In this document: one piece after another, positions 49,927 through 58,378 of the stretch
Position numbering within the stretch: position 1 is the stretch's first letter
How the letters are laid out: every line of letters begins with the position of its first letter
Assembly (NCBI GenBank): GCA_944321495.1
Contig: CALULP010000008.1
Location: 62,001-126,000 of the forward strand
DNA from: an uncultured Bacteroides sp.
GTDB taxonomy: Bacteria; Bacteroidota; Bacteroidia; Bacteroidales; Bacteroidaceae
Length of the DNA stretch: 64,000 bases
Direction: 5' to 3'
Notes under the pieces: model-generated
What the model was told of the DNA's origin: nothing
Databases searched by the model: none
Seen by the model: only the letters and a program-made list of their open reading frames with translations
Position numbers and translations under genes: made by a program

Positions 49927-50385
49927 ATGGACACGTTGGAAGACATCTGCCACATCCCCGTGCGGTTCAGCGAGATAGACTCCATGCGCTGCGCCTGGCA
50001 CGGCTCATACGTGGCCTACCTGGAAGACGGGCGCGAGTCGTTCGGCCGCCGCTACCCCGGCATCGGCTACGCCGACATGCAGCAGGCAGGCATCTACGCG
50101 CCGCTGTACGACCTGCACCTGACGTACCGCGCCCCGCTGCGCCTGAACGACGTGGCCGAGGTGCATACCCGCTACGTGCCCCGCCCCGGCGCACGGCTGG
50201 ACTACGAATACCGCATCTACCGCGCCGCCGACCACACCCTTTGCGCCGAAGCCAAGAGCGTGCAGCTGTTCATCGACCCGCAAGGCAAGCTGATGGTGGA
50301 CGAGCCCGACTACTACCGCCTCTGGAAGGCACGCTGGCTGCACCCGCAGGCGGCGGACGGTAGCGATACTACGCCATTGCGGTAG
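49927..50385 (+). CDS. Acyl-CoA/ACP thioesterase, 4HBT hot-dog family
   Basis: 152 residues. FSEIDSMRCAWHGSYVAYLEDGRE matches the 4-hydroxybenzoyl-CoA/YbgC-like thioesterase active-site region, with Asp18 in the position of the catalytic acid. It probably releases or edits the acyl chain. The last residues (AADGSDTTPLR) and the stop TAG are encoded by palindromic-repeat cluster 6, so the natural C-terminus has been rewritten by the repeat. 28 nt after FabG. Confidence 0.88.
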   Translation: MDTLEDICHIPVRFSEIDSMRCAWHGSYVAYLEDGRESFGRRYPGIGYADMQQAGIYAPLYDLHLTYRAPLRLNDVAEVHTRYVPRPGARLDYEYRIYRAADHTLCAEAKSVQLFIDPQGKLMVDEPDYYRLWKARWLHPQAADGSDTTPLR

Positions 50386-50444
50386 CGATACTATGCCACC
50401 GCGGTAGCGATACTTCGCCAAGACGGTAGCGATACTACGCTACC
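50359..50444. repeat. Palindromic-repeat cluster 6
   Basis: Four units spaced 22-24 nt: GGTAGCGATACTACGCCATT, GGTAGCGATACTATGCCACC, GGTAGCGATACTTCGCCAAG, GGTAGCGATACTACGCTACC; a GGACGCTCATT flank follows. The first unit overlaps the 3' end of the thioesterase gene. Confidence 0.95.
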
Positions 50445-50506
50445 GGACGCTCATTATAAGACCGTTACGACATGGATAACCGAACACTGAAAAAAGGCCA
50501 AAACCT

Positions 50507-53068
50507 ATGACGAAAAAAATACTTTTGTTTCTCGCCTGCCTGCTGTACTTCGCAGGGACGGCAGCAGGACAGCAGACCACCATCCGCGGCGTGGTGACCG
50601 ACTCCATCACCGGCGAGCGCCTGCCCTACGTGGCACTGGCATTCCCCGGCACCACCATCGGCACCAGCACGGCGGACGACGGCAGCTTCACCCTCGTCAC
50701 CTCCACCCCGGGCAAAGTGCTGGAGGTGTCCTACCTGGGCTATGCCACCAAGCGGATACCCATCCGCCCCGGCCGCGTGAACACCCTCGACATCCGCCTG
50801 GCCCAGGACGGCCTGACGCTGGAGGAAGTGGTGGTAGAGCCCAAAAGGGAACGCTACCGCCGCCGCGACAACCCCGCCGTGGAGTTCGTGCGGCGCGTCA
50901 TCGCCCTGCGCGACGCCAACGACCCGCGCCAGCACGACTACTTCAGCTACGACCGCTACGAGAAGATAACCATAGCCCGCAACGACTACCAGCCCAAGCC
51001 GCACACCGACGGGAAGAAGGGCAAGTTTGACTTCTTGGAAGAGTTTGTCGACACGCTCGAGGCGGGCACCACCATCCTGCCTCTCTCCGAAAAGGAACGG
51101 AAAGAACGCGTCTTCTACCGCCGCTCCCCCCGCACGGAGCGCAGCATCCTGGAGGGCAGCCAGTCGTCGGGTCTGGACGAAGTGCTGGCGTCGCGCGACG
51201 GCGTGCAGCAGTTCCTCGACGAGACCCTGCAGGAGGTGGACATTTTCCAGAACAACATCCCCCTGTTCCTGCAACGCTTCGTCAGCCCGCTCTCCACCCT
51301 CGGCCCCACGTTCTACAAGTACTACCTGATGGACACGCTGGTGGTGGACGGCCACCGGTGCGTCGACCTGGGCTTCGTGCCCTTCAGCTCGGAGTCGTTC
51401 GGCTTCACGGGACACCTGTTCGTGCGGCTCGACTCCACCTGTTTCGTGCAGCGCGCCCGGATGAACGTGGCCAAGGACATCAACCTGAACTTCGTGTCGC
51501 GCATGGCCATCGACCAGACCTACGAACGCCTGCCCGACGGCACCCGCCTCATCACCAAGGACGACATGAGCCTGAACTTCAAGCTCACCGAAAAGTCGAA
51601 AGGCATGTACGCCCGGCGGCTGGTGGTGTACAGCAACCACTCGTTCGATAAACCCGAACCCTCGCAAGCCCGCATCTTCGACGAGAGCGCGCCCGTCATC
51701 GCCGAACAGCATGCCTACGACCGCCCCGAGGAGTACTGGGCCGCCATCCGCCCGCCCGAAGCCGTGAAGAAGAACCCCAACTCCGTCAGCACGCTGATGA
51801 CGCGCCTGCGCTCCGTCCCCGTCTTCGCCATCACCGAAAAGGCGCTGACCGCCATCCTCGCCGGCTACGTGGCCACCAACAAAGACCCCAAGCGCAACAA
51901 GTTCGACTTCGGGCCGGTGAACTCCGTCATCAACGGCAACGCCATCGAGGGCGCGCGCTTCCGCCTGGGCGGGGCCACCACGCCCCGGCTGCACAAGAAC
52001 CTGTTCGTCGAGGGATATGCCGCCTACGGCACCAAGGACCGGAAGATGAAGTACGACGCCCTGGTGGAATACTCGTTCAACGACCGCAAGGACTTTCTGC
52101 GCGAGTTCCCCCGCCACTCGCTGAGCCTGGAGTACATGTACGACATCAACAAGCTGGGACAGGACTACATGTACACCAGCAAGGACAACATCATGCTCGC
52201 CATCCGCCGCAAGAAGGACACCCGCGCCACCTACCTGCGCAAGGCCGAGCTGGCCTACAACCGCGAGCACTACAACGGCATCTCGTACAACGCCATCGTG
52301 CGCAACTACCGCGAGTATGCTACGCCCTACGCCCGCTTCGACCGCATCAACGCCGACGGCACCACCACGCCCCGCAGCCGCTATGACATGACGGAACTGG
52401 AACTGCGCTTCCGCTACGCCCGGAACGAAAAGTTCTACCAGACGCACACGCAGCGCATCCCCATCACCTTCGACGCCTTCATCTTCAACCTGAGCCACGT
52501 CATGGCGAAGAAGGGGCTGCTGGGCTCGTCCTACGACTACCAGCGCACCGACATCGGGCTGCAGAAACGCTTCTGGTTCTCGGCCTTCGGCTACCTGGAC
52601 GTCATCGCCAAGGCAGGCAAGGTGTGGACCCGCGTGCCCTACCCGCTGCTCATCATCCCCAACGCCAACCTGACGTACACCATACAGCCCGAATCGTACA
52701 CCAACATGAACGCCATGGAGTTCATCAACGACGAGTACGTCTCGTGGGACGTGACCTACTACATGAACGGCCAGCTGCTGAACCGCATCCCCCTCATCAA
52801 GAAACTGCAGTGGCGGGAGGTGTTCTGCTTCCGCGGGCTGTGGGGAAACCTTTCGGACAAGAACAACCCGGCGAAGCAGGGCGAAGGCCTCTTCGCCTTC
52901 CCCCAGGGGACGTACACGCTGGGCCGCGCCCCCTACATGGAGGCCAGCGTGGGCATCGAAAACATCTTCAAGGTGATGCGCATCGACTACGTGTGGCGCC
53001 TCAACTACCGCCACCACCCGGACATCCAGACCCGGGGCGTGCGCCTGACGTTCCGCATGTCGTTCTGA
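50507..53068 (+). CDS. DUF5686 protein with carboxypeptidase regulatory-like domain
   Basis: 853 residues. Signal peptide MTKKILLFLACLLYFAGTAAGQ. Residues ~25-110 are a CarboxypepD_reg-like beta domain (IRGVVTDSITGERLPYVALAFPGT; TLEEVVVEPKRERY), the type found at the start of TonB-dependent receptors. The rest is a DUF5686 region (YEKITIARNDY; IPLFLQRFVSPLS), ending in amphipathic beta strands typical of an outer-membrane barrel and a terminal aromatic residue (RLTFRMSF). Function unknown; probably an outer-membrane protein. Confidence 0.88.
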   Translation: MTKKILLFLACLLYFAGTAAGQQTTIRGVVTDSITGERLPYVALAFPGTTIGTSTADDGSFTLVTSTPGKVLEVSYLGYATKRIPIRPGRVNTLDIRLAQDGLTLEEVVVEPKRERYRRRDNPAVEFVRRVIALRDANDPRQHDYFSYDRYEKITIARNDYQPKPHTDGKKGKFDFLEEFVDTLEAGTTILPLSEKERKERVFYRRSPRTERSILEGSQSSGLDEVLASRDGVQQFLDETLQEVDIFQNNIPLFLQRFVSPLSTLGPTFYKYYLMDTLVVDGHRCVDLGFVPFSSESFGFTGHLFVRLDSTCFVQRARMNVAKDINLNFVSRMAIDQTYERLPDGTRLITKDDMSLNFKLTEKSKGMYARRLVVYSNHSFDKPEPSQARIFDESAPVIAEQHAYDRPEEYWAAIRPPEAVKKNPNSVSTLMTRLRSVPVFAITEKALTAILAGYVATNKDPKRNKFDFGPVNSVINGNAIEGARFRLGGATTPRLHKNLFVEGYAAYGTKDRKMKYDALVEYSFNDRKDFLREFPRHSLSLEYMYDINKLGQDYMYTSKDNIMLAIRRKKDTRATYLRKAELAYNREHYNGISYNAIVRNYREYATPYARFDRINADGTTTPRSRYDMTELELRFRYARNEKFYQTHTQRIPITFDAFIFNLSHVMAKKGLLGSSYDYQRTDIGLQKRFWFSAFGYLDVIAKAGKVWTRVPYPLLIIPNANLTYTIQPESYTNMNAMEFINDEYVSWDVTYYMNGQLLNRIPLIKKLQWREVFCFRGLWGNLSDKNNPAKQGEGLFAFPQGTYTLGRAPYMEASVGIENIFKVMRIDYVWRLNYRHHPDIQTRGVRLTFRMSF

Positions 53069-53074
53069 AAAAAA

Positions 53075-53147
53075 GATTAGCGTTTAGTGTTTAGCGATTA
53101 ACATGCCTGTCCGCAGGACATTAATCACTAAACACTAAACGCTAATC
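53075..53147. terminator. Long inverted repeat between convergent genes
   Basis: Arms of 27 nt (53075-53101 and 53121-53147; GATTAGCGTTTAGTGTTTAG on the left) pair with one mismatch, and the 19-nt interval has its own small hairpin (CCTG...CAGG). It lies between the DUF5686 and phosphatidyltransferase stops, so a bidirectional terminator is likely, although T tracts are short. Confidence 0.75.
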
Positions 53148-53169
53148 ACTCAAGAGCAGCCTGCACCCG

Positions 53170-53853
53170 TCAGGAACGCTTCAGCGGGTCTTGCCGGGAA
53201 AGGGCGCGGCGGTCGGCGGCAAACTGCGTGAAGAAGATGACGAACAGCACCACCGCCACGGCAGCGCCCACCAGGTCGAACGCGCTCCACACGCCGCCCA
53301 GCGCCTGACAATGCCACGCGCCCCACGGGGTGTACATGTAGAGGATGTTGAGCAGGATGAGCAGCAGGCGGAACTCCGTGGGTCCCAGCTTGCCGTAGGT
53401 GAGGCGGAACTCGCCCTTCACGATGGTGCAGACATACGTGTAGATGGAGAGGCACAAGTAACCCGCCAAGGCCATCAGCGCCACGTCCATGCGCAGCAGC
53501 GGCGAGAAGCCCGCGCCGAAGAATATCATGCACGTGGTCACCGCGTCCAGCGAGTGGTCGATGAAGAAGCCGTACACCGGCCGCTGCGTATTCCTCACCC
53601 GCGCCAGCGTGCCGTCGAGGCTGTCGCCATACCAGTGCACCACCAGCCCGAAGGAGGCGAGCCACAGCCACAGCACGTTCCAATTGGACAGGATGCCGCC
53701 CACCATATACACCGCCGTGCCCAGCACGCCCAGCCACGTCAGCATGTCCGACGTCACCCACCGGGGCTGGCGCGCCGCCAGCCACACCAAAACTTTCTTC
53801 TCCGCGCTGTTGAGCAGCGAGGTCTGTATCCGTTCAGAAGTTTCTTTTCCCAT
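53170..53853 (-). CDS. CDP-alcohol phosphatidyltransferase family protein
   Basis: 227 residues from the ATG at 53853; the longer in-frame upstream stretch lies over pdxB and is a shadow. Membrane enzyme of phospholipid synthesis: the CDP-alcohol motif is D80-G81, A84-R85, G95, D99 and D103 (DGTLARVRNT... GFFIDHSLD). About six membrane helices, around 35-52, 58-75, 105-150, 165-185 and 195-220. The alcohol acceptor (glycerol phosphate, inositol phosphate, serine or other) cannot be told from the sequence. Divergent from pdxB. Confidence 0.9.
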   Translation of the reverse strand: MGKETSERIQTSLLNSAEKKVLVWLAARQPRWVTSDMLTWLGVLGTAVYMVGGILSNWNVLWLWLASFGLVVHWYGDSLDGTLARVRNTQRPVYGFFIDHSLDAVTTCMIFFGAGFSPLLRMDVALMALAGYLCLSIYTYVCTIVKGEFRLTYGKLGPTEFRLLLILLNILYMYTPWGAWHCQALGGVWSAFDLVGAAVAVVLFVIFFTQFAADRRALSRQDPLKRS

Positions 53854-53880
53854 TGTTGTTGTAAGATATTGTGTACTTTG

Positions 53881-53888
53881 CAAAGGTA
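53881..53888 (-). promoter_or_regulatory. -7 box of the CDP-alcohol phosphatidyltransferase gene
   Basis: TACCTTTG on the minus strand, 27 nt from the ATG. Confidence 0.55.
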
Positions 53889-54040
53889 AGGCGAAGGACG
53901 AAGGAAAGAGTGTCCCGATAGGGTGGAGAAGTGTCCCGTTGGAAGCCGTTTGCCGCCTCCGCGCAGGCAAAGGGAAGGCAAATGCGAAGATGCAGCGCAT
54001 TTTTCTCCCCCCGGACGCCCGCAATGACGCAAGAACCTCG

Positions 54041-54048
54041 TATCTTTG
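54041..54048 (+). promoter_or_regulatory. -7 box of pdxB
   Basis: TATCTTTG, 19 nt before the ATG at 54068. Confidence 0.55.
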
Positions 54049-54067
54049 CAGCCCCAAAACGAATCCC

Positions 54068-55111
54068 ATGAAAGTTATCGTCGACGACAAGATTCCCTTC
54101 ATCCGCGAGGCGCTGGAAAGCCTGGCCGACGAAGTGGTGTACGCGCCCGGCAAGGACTTCACCCCCGCGCTGGTGAGGGACGCCGACGCCCTTGTCACCC
54201 GCACCCGCACCCGCTGCGACCGCCATCTGTTGGAGGGCAGCCGCGTGCGCTTCATCGCCACCGCCACCATCGGCTTCGACCACATCGACACCGCTTGGTG
54301 CCGCGAGGCAGGCATCGCCTGGGCCAACGCCCCGGGCTGCAACGCCGACTCCGTGGCCCAATACCTGCAATCGGCGCTGCTGCTGTGGCAGCAGGCCACA
54401 GGCAACGCCCTGCACACCCTTACCCTGGGCATCGTGGGCGCAGGCAACGTGGGCACCCGCGTGGCCGCCGTGGCACACGGGCTGGGCATGACGGTGCTGC
54501 TGAACGACCCGCCCCGACAAGACCGCGAGAGACAGGAGGAATTCTGCACGCTGGAGGAACTGGCCCGGCGGTGCGACGTCCTGTCGTTCCACGTGCCGCT
54601 GAACCGCCAGGGCGCCTACAAGACGCTGCACCTGGCCGACGACGCCTTCTTCCGCACGCTGCAACGCCGGCCGCTCATCGTCAACACCTCGCGCGGCGAC
54701 GTGGTGGACACCGCCGCCCTGCTGCGCGCCCTGGACGAGGGACGGGTGAGCGACGCCGTCATCGACGTCTGGGAAAACGAACCCGACATAGACCGCCGCC
54801 TGCTTGGCCGCGCCTTCCTCGCCACCCCCCACATCGCCGGATACTCGGCCGACGGCAAGGCCAACGCCACCCGCATGGCGCTCGACGCGCTGTGCCGCTT
54901 CTTCCACCTGCGGGCAGACTACCGCATCGTGCCCCCTCCGCCGCCCTGCCCCGTCATCCGCGCGCACAGCCTCACCGACGCCTGCCTGCAGATGTACGAC
55001 CCGCGACGCGACTGCAACGCGCTGCGCGCCCACCCCGAACTGTTCGAGAAGCTGCGGGGCGACTATCCCCTGCGCCGCGAAAAGCAGGCATACACCGTGG
55101 AATACCTGTAA
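54068..55111 (+). CDS. pdxB: Erythronate-4-phosphate dehydrogenase
   Basis: 347 residues from the ATG at 54068. NAD-dependent 2-hydroxyacid dehydrogenase fold acting in de novo pyridoxal phosphate synthesis. Family-specific start MKVIVDDKIPFI and PGCNADSVAQYLQ; NAD motif LGIVGAGNVGTRVA; VNTSRGDVVDT (Arg), DVWENEPDID (Glu) and TPHIAGYSADGK (His) form the catalytic set. The C-terminal PdxB dimerisation part is short but present. The upstream ORF extension passes over the promoter and is rejected. Followed by repeat cluster 7. Confidence 0.94.
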   Translation: MKVIVDDKIPFIREALESLADEVVYAPGKDFTPALVRDADALVTRTRTRCDRHLLEGSRVRFIATATIGFDHIDTAWCREAGIAWANAPGCNADSVAQYLQSALLLWQQATGNALHTLTLGIVGAGNVGTRVAAVAHGLGMTVLLNDPPRQDRERQEEFCTLEELARRCDVLSFHVPLNRQGAYKTLHLADDAFFRTLQRRPLIVNTSRGDVVDTAALLRALDEGRVSDAVIDVWENEPDIDRRLLGRAFLATPHIAGYSADGKANATRMALDALCRFFHLRADYRIVPPPPPCPVIRAHSLTDACLQMYDPRRDCNALRAHPELFEKLRGDYPLRREKQAYTVEYL

Positions 55112-55156
55112 ACCAGCCCCTTAACCTACATCTCAGCGACACGACAACGCCGGCCT

Positions 55157-55256
55157 CTTAGCATAGTATCGCCAGCACGGTAGCGATACGACGCTACCGC
55201 GGTAGTGATACTACGCTACCACGACAGTGATACTATGCTAAGAGACCGGCGATACG
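55157..55256. repeat. Palindromic-repeat cluster 7
   Basis: Four to five units in the gap between the convergent pdxB and purN genes: TTAGCATAGTATCGCCAG, GGTAGCGATACGACGCTACC, GGTAGTGATACTACGCTACC, ACAGTGATACTATGCTAAG and CCGGCGATACG. The last unit touches the purN stop codon. Confidence 0.9.
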
Positions 55257-55820
55257 TCACAACAAACTTTCTATCACCCGCGGGTAATACTCATACTCCA
55301 GGGCATGGACGCGCTGCGCCAAGGTGTCCGGCGTGTCGCCGGGCAGCACAGGGCACTTCTGCTGGCACACGATGCCGCCCTCGTCGTAACGCTCGGTGGT
55401 GTAGTGTATGGTGATGCCGCTCTCCGTCTCGCCCGCCTCGAGCACCGCCTGGTGCACGCGGTCGCCATACATGCCCTTGCCGCCAAACTTGGGCAGCAAC
55501 GAAGGGTGTATGTTCACCATGCGCCCCGTGTAGGCGTGCAGCACGTTGTCGGGCACGCGCAGCAGGAATCCCGCCAACGCCACGAAGCCGATGCCATGCT
55601 CCGCCAGCAGCTCCAGCACGCGGGTGCCCTCCCGCCACTCCTCCTTATTAATATAATAGGCAGGCACGTGCAGGCGCTCCGCACGCTGCAACACAAAGGC
55701 ATCCTGCCGGTTGGCCAGAATCAACCCGACCTCTGCCGTCCCTTTCTCCCGGAAATAACGGACGATGTTCTCGGCATTCGTCCCGTTTCCCGACGCGAAG
55801 ATTGCTATTTTCCTCTCCAT
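55257..55820 (-). CDS. purN: Phosphoribosylglycinamide formyltransferase
   Basis: 187 residues, full length. Transfers a formyl group from 10-formyltetrahydrofolate to GAR in purine synthesis. FASGNGTNAENI near the start is the GAR phosphate loop; NIHPSLLP contains Asn103 and His105, and RYDEGGI has Asp146, the catalytic triad. Divergent from acpP. The stop codon abuts repeat cluster 7. Confidence 0.96.
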   Translation of the reverse strand: MERKIAIFASGNGTNAENIVRYFREKGTAEVGLILANRQDAFVLQRAERLHVPAYYINKEEWREGTRVLELLAEHGIGFVALAGFLLRVPDNVLHAYTGRMVNIHPSLLPKFGGKGMYGDRVHQAVLEAGETESGITIHYTTERYDEGGIVCQQKCPVLPGDTPDTLAQRVHALEYEYYPRVIESLL

Positions 55821-55886
55821 AATACAGTATTTTTATGCACAACGCACTATTAAGTGTGCAAAAAAACGCATTTAATGTCCCAAATA

Positions 55887-55918
55887 TTTGCGGGGTACAA
55901 GAAATATTCATTCCTTTG
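55887..55918 (+). promoter_or_regulatory. Promoter of acpP-fabF-rnc
   Basis: TTTG (55887-55890), 20-nt spacer, TTCCTTTG (55911-55918), one base from the -7 consensus. The ATG is 52 nt downstream after an A/T-rich leader. Confidence 0.55.
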
Positions 55919-55970
55919 CAGCGCAAAATTAAAGAAATAAAACTTAATTATTAATTTAAAACTTAAAGTT

Positions 55971-56207
55971 ATGTCTGAAATTGCATCAAAAGTGAAAGCG
56001 ATCATCGTCGATAAATTAGGCGTAGAAGAATCCGAAGTTACCAACGAAGCCAGCTTCACCAACGATCTGGGAGCAGATTCTCTTGACACGGTAGAACTCA
56101 TCATGGAGTTTGAGAAAGAGTTCGGCATTTCCATCCCCGACGACCAAGCCGAAAAAATCGGTACCGTAGGCGATGCCATCTCTTACATCGAAGAACACGC
56201 CAAGTAA
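55971..56207 (+). CDS. acpP: Housekeeping acyl carrier protein
   Basis: 78 residues, standard AcpP. Phosphopantetheine site Ser37 in [11 protein letters not shown]. The surrounding acidic helix II and the order acpP-fabF-rnc are typical of the primary fatty-acid synthesis locus. It is distinct from the specialised ACP at 46497. fabF starts 21 nt after its stop. Confidence 0.98.
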   Translation: MSEIASKVKAIIVDKLGVEESEVTNEASFTNDLGADSLDTVELIMEFEKEFGISIPDDQAEKIGTVGDAISYIEEHAK

Positions 56208-56228
56208 TTTTATCCACGGTTCACACAC

Positions 56229-57494
56229 ATGGAATTAAAAAGAGTAGTAGTAACAGGCTTGGGCGCCATTACCCCCGTGGGCAACGGAGTTCCCGAATTC
56301 TGGGAAAACCTGGTCAACGGAGTTAGTGGAGCCGGGCCTATTACCCATTTTGATGCACACCTTTTCAAGACCCAGTTTGCCTGCGAAGTGAAGAACTTCG
56401 ACGCCACACGCTACATCGACCGCAAAGAGGCACGCAAGATGGACCTGTACACGCAGTACGCCATAGCCGTCGCCAAGGAGGCCGTCAGCGATTCGGGCCT
56501 TGACACCGAGAAAGAAGATTTGAACAGAATAGGCGTCATCTTCGGCGCAGGCATCGGCGGCATCCGCACGTTTGAGGAAGAAGCCGGAAACTATGCAAAG
56601 ACCGGACAGGAAATGGGTCCCAAATTCAGCCCGTTCTTCATCCCCAAGATGATTTCGGACATCGCTGCCGGACAGATTTCCATCCTGTACGGCTTCCACG
56701 GTCCCAACTATGCCACCTGCTCGGCATGCGCCACCTCCACCAACGCCATAGCCGACGCGTTCAACCTGATACGCCTGGGCAAAGCCAACGCCATCGTGAC
56801 CGGCGGCTCAGAAGCTGCCATCGCAGCCTGCGGCGTAGGAGGCTTCAACGCCATGCACGCACTGTCCACCCGCAACGACTCACCCGAGACGGCATCGCGC
56901 CCCTTCAGCGCAAGCCGTGACGGCTTCGTGATGGGCGAAGGCGGCGGCTGCATCGTGCTCGAAGAACTGGAACACGCCAAGGCCCGCGGCGCCAAAATCT
57001 ATGCCGAAGTGGCAGGCGTAGGCATGTCGGCCGACGCCCACCACCTCACCGCTTCCCACCCCGAAGGGCTGGGCGCCAAGCTGGTGATGCTGAACGCGCT
57101 GGAAGATGCCGGCATGAACCCCGAAGACGTGGACTACATCAACGTACACGGCACCTCGACACCGGTAGGCGACCTCTCGGAAGTGAAAGCCATCCAGGAA
57201 GTGTTCGGCGACCATGCCTATAAGCTGAACATCAGCTCGACCAAGTCCATGACAGGCCACTTGCTGGGAGCTGCCGGCGCGGTAGAAGCCATCGCCAGCA
57301 TACTCGCCATCAAGAACGGCATCGTCCCCCCCACCATCAACCACGAGGAAGGCGACAACGACGAGAACATCGACTACAACCTGAACTTCACGTTCAACAA
57401 GGCACAAGAGCGCGATGTAAACGTGGCATTGTCCAACACCTTCGGTTTCGGCGGGCACAACGCATGCGTCATCTTCAAGAAGTACACGGAGTAA
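56229..57494 (+). CDS. fabF: 3-oxoacyl-ACP synthase II
   Basis: 421 residues. Condensing enzyme of type II fatty-acid elongation. Active-site Cys167 (SACATS), His307 (NVHGTSTP) and His344 (SMTGHLLGAAG). Normal FabF length and the Lys in SSTKSMTGH is conserved. It follows acpP closely and precedes rnc, a conserved arrangement. Confidence 0.98.
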   Translation: MELKRVVVTGLGAITPVGNGVPEFWENLVNGVSGAGPITHFDAHLFKTQFACEVKNFDATRYIDRKEARKMDLYTQYAIAVAKEAVSDSGLDTEKEDLNRIGVIFGAGIGGIRTFEEEAGNYAKTGQEMGPKFSPFFIPKMISDIAAGQISILYGFHGPNYATCSACATSTNAIADAFNLIRLGKANAIVTGGSEAAIAACGVGGFNAMHALSTRNDSPETASRPFSASRDGFVMGEGGGCIVLEELEHAKARGAKIYAEVAGVGMSADAHHLTASHPEGLGAKLVMLNALEDAGMNPEDVDYINVHGTSTPVGDLSEVKAIQEVFGDHAYKLNISSTKSMTGHLLGAAGAVEAIASILAIKNGIVPPTINHEEGDNDENIDYNLNFTFNKAQERDVNVALSNTFGFGGHNACVIFKKYTE

Positions 57495-57520
57495 TTACGT
57501 AATTCGTTCACTTTTATATC

Positions 57521-58378
57521 GTGTTGCGTAACCAGATAAATAAGATAAGGCTCCTGTTCCGCAAGGACAGAGAGTCTTATCTTTGTTTTTACCGCATCCT
57601 GGGCTTCATGCCCCGCAACATCAGCCTTTACCGGCAGGCACTGCTGCACAAGTCCACCTCCCTGAAGTCGGAACAGGGCCGCCCCCTCAACAACGAGCGG
57701 CTGGAATTCCTGGGCGACGCCGTCCTCGACGCCGTGGTGGCCGACCTGCTGTACAAGCACTTTGAAAGCCGCAAAGAGGGTTTCCTCACCAACACGCGCT
57801 CCAAGATTGTGCAGCGCGAGACGCTGAACAAGCTGGCCGTGGAGATTGGGCTGGACAAGCTGGTGAAATATACCACCCGCTCGTCGGTGCACAACAGCTA
57901 CATGTACGGCAACGCGTTCGAAGCCTTTATGGGCGCCATCTACCTGGACCAAGGCTACGACCGCTGCAAGGAGTTCATGGAAAAGAAAATCTTCAAGGAA
58001 TACATCGACCTCGACACCATGTCGCGCAAGGAGGTCAACTTCAAGTCAAAGCTTATCGAATGGAGCCAGAAGCACAAGATAGAGGTCAGCTTCGAGCTCA
58101 TCAGCCAGTTCCAGGACAAGGACAACAGCCCCATGTTCCACACCGAGGTACGCATGGAAGGCATCACCGCCGGCACGGGACAGGGTTACTCCAAGAAAGA
58201 GTCGCAACAGAACGCCGCCTGCATGGCGCTCAAGAAACTGGGCGACGCCGCTTTCATGGACGGCGTGAAAAAAGCCAAGGCAAGCAGCGCAAGCGGCGCC
58301 GACAATGCCCCGGCAGAAGAAAACACGGCACAGGCATCAGCCGAAACAGATGCCCATCCTGCGGCCTTGGACGACTAA
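57521..58378 (+). CDS. rnc: Ribonuclease III
   Basis: 285 residues from a GTG start at 57521 (26 nt after fabF). Double-stranded RNA endonuclease for rRNA and other RNA processing. NNERLEFLGD (57-66) is the RNase III signature with catalytic acids; AFEAFMGAIYLDQG has the second Glu. A dsRBD follows (~175-245, ENS..GYSKKESQQNAACMALKKL). A ~35-residue Ala/Glu/Asp-rich tail (SGADNAPAEENTAQAS) is not part of either domain. The last 42 nt overlap the opposite-strand pfkA coding sequence. Confidence 0.97.
   Translation: MLRNQINKIRLLFRKDRESYLCFYRILGFMPRNISLYRQALLHKSTSLKSEQGRPLNNERLEFLGDAVLDAVVADLLYKHFESRKEGFLTNTRSKIVQRETLNKLAVEIGLDKLVKYTTRSSVHNSYMYGNAFEAFMGAIYLDQGYDRCKEFMEKKIFKEYIDLDTMSRKEVNFKSKLIEWSQKHKIEVSFELISQFQDKDNSPMFHTEVRMEGITAGTGQGYSKKESQQNAACMALKKLGDAAFMDGVKKAKASSASGADNAPAEENTAQASAETDAHPAALDD

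Noticed and set aside
45054..50385. A complete aryl-polyene or flexirubin cluster
   Set aside because: Chain-length factor, ammonia-lyase, acyltransferase and dialkylresorcinol genes are not seen, so only the partial resemblance is claimed.
53170..54549. A 459-residue minus-strand reading for the phosphatidyltransferase
   Set aside because: Its N-terminal ~230 residues lie on top of pdxB and its promoter; the true start with membrane helices is at 53853.
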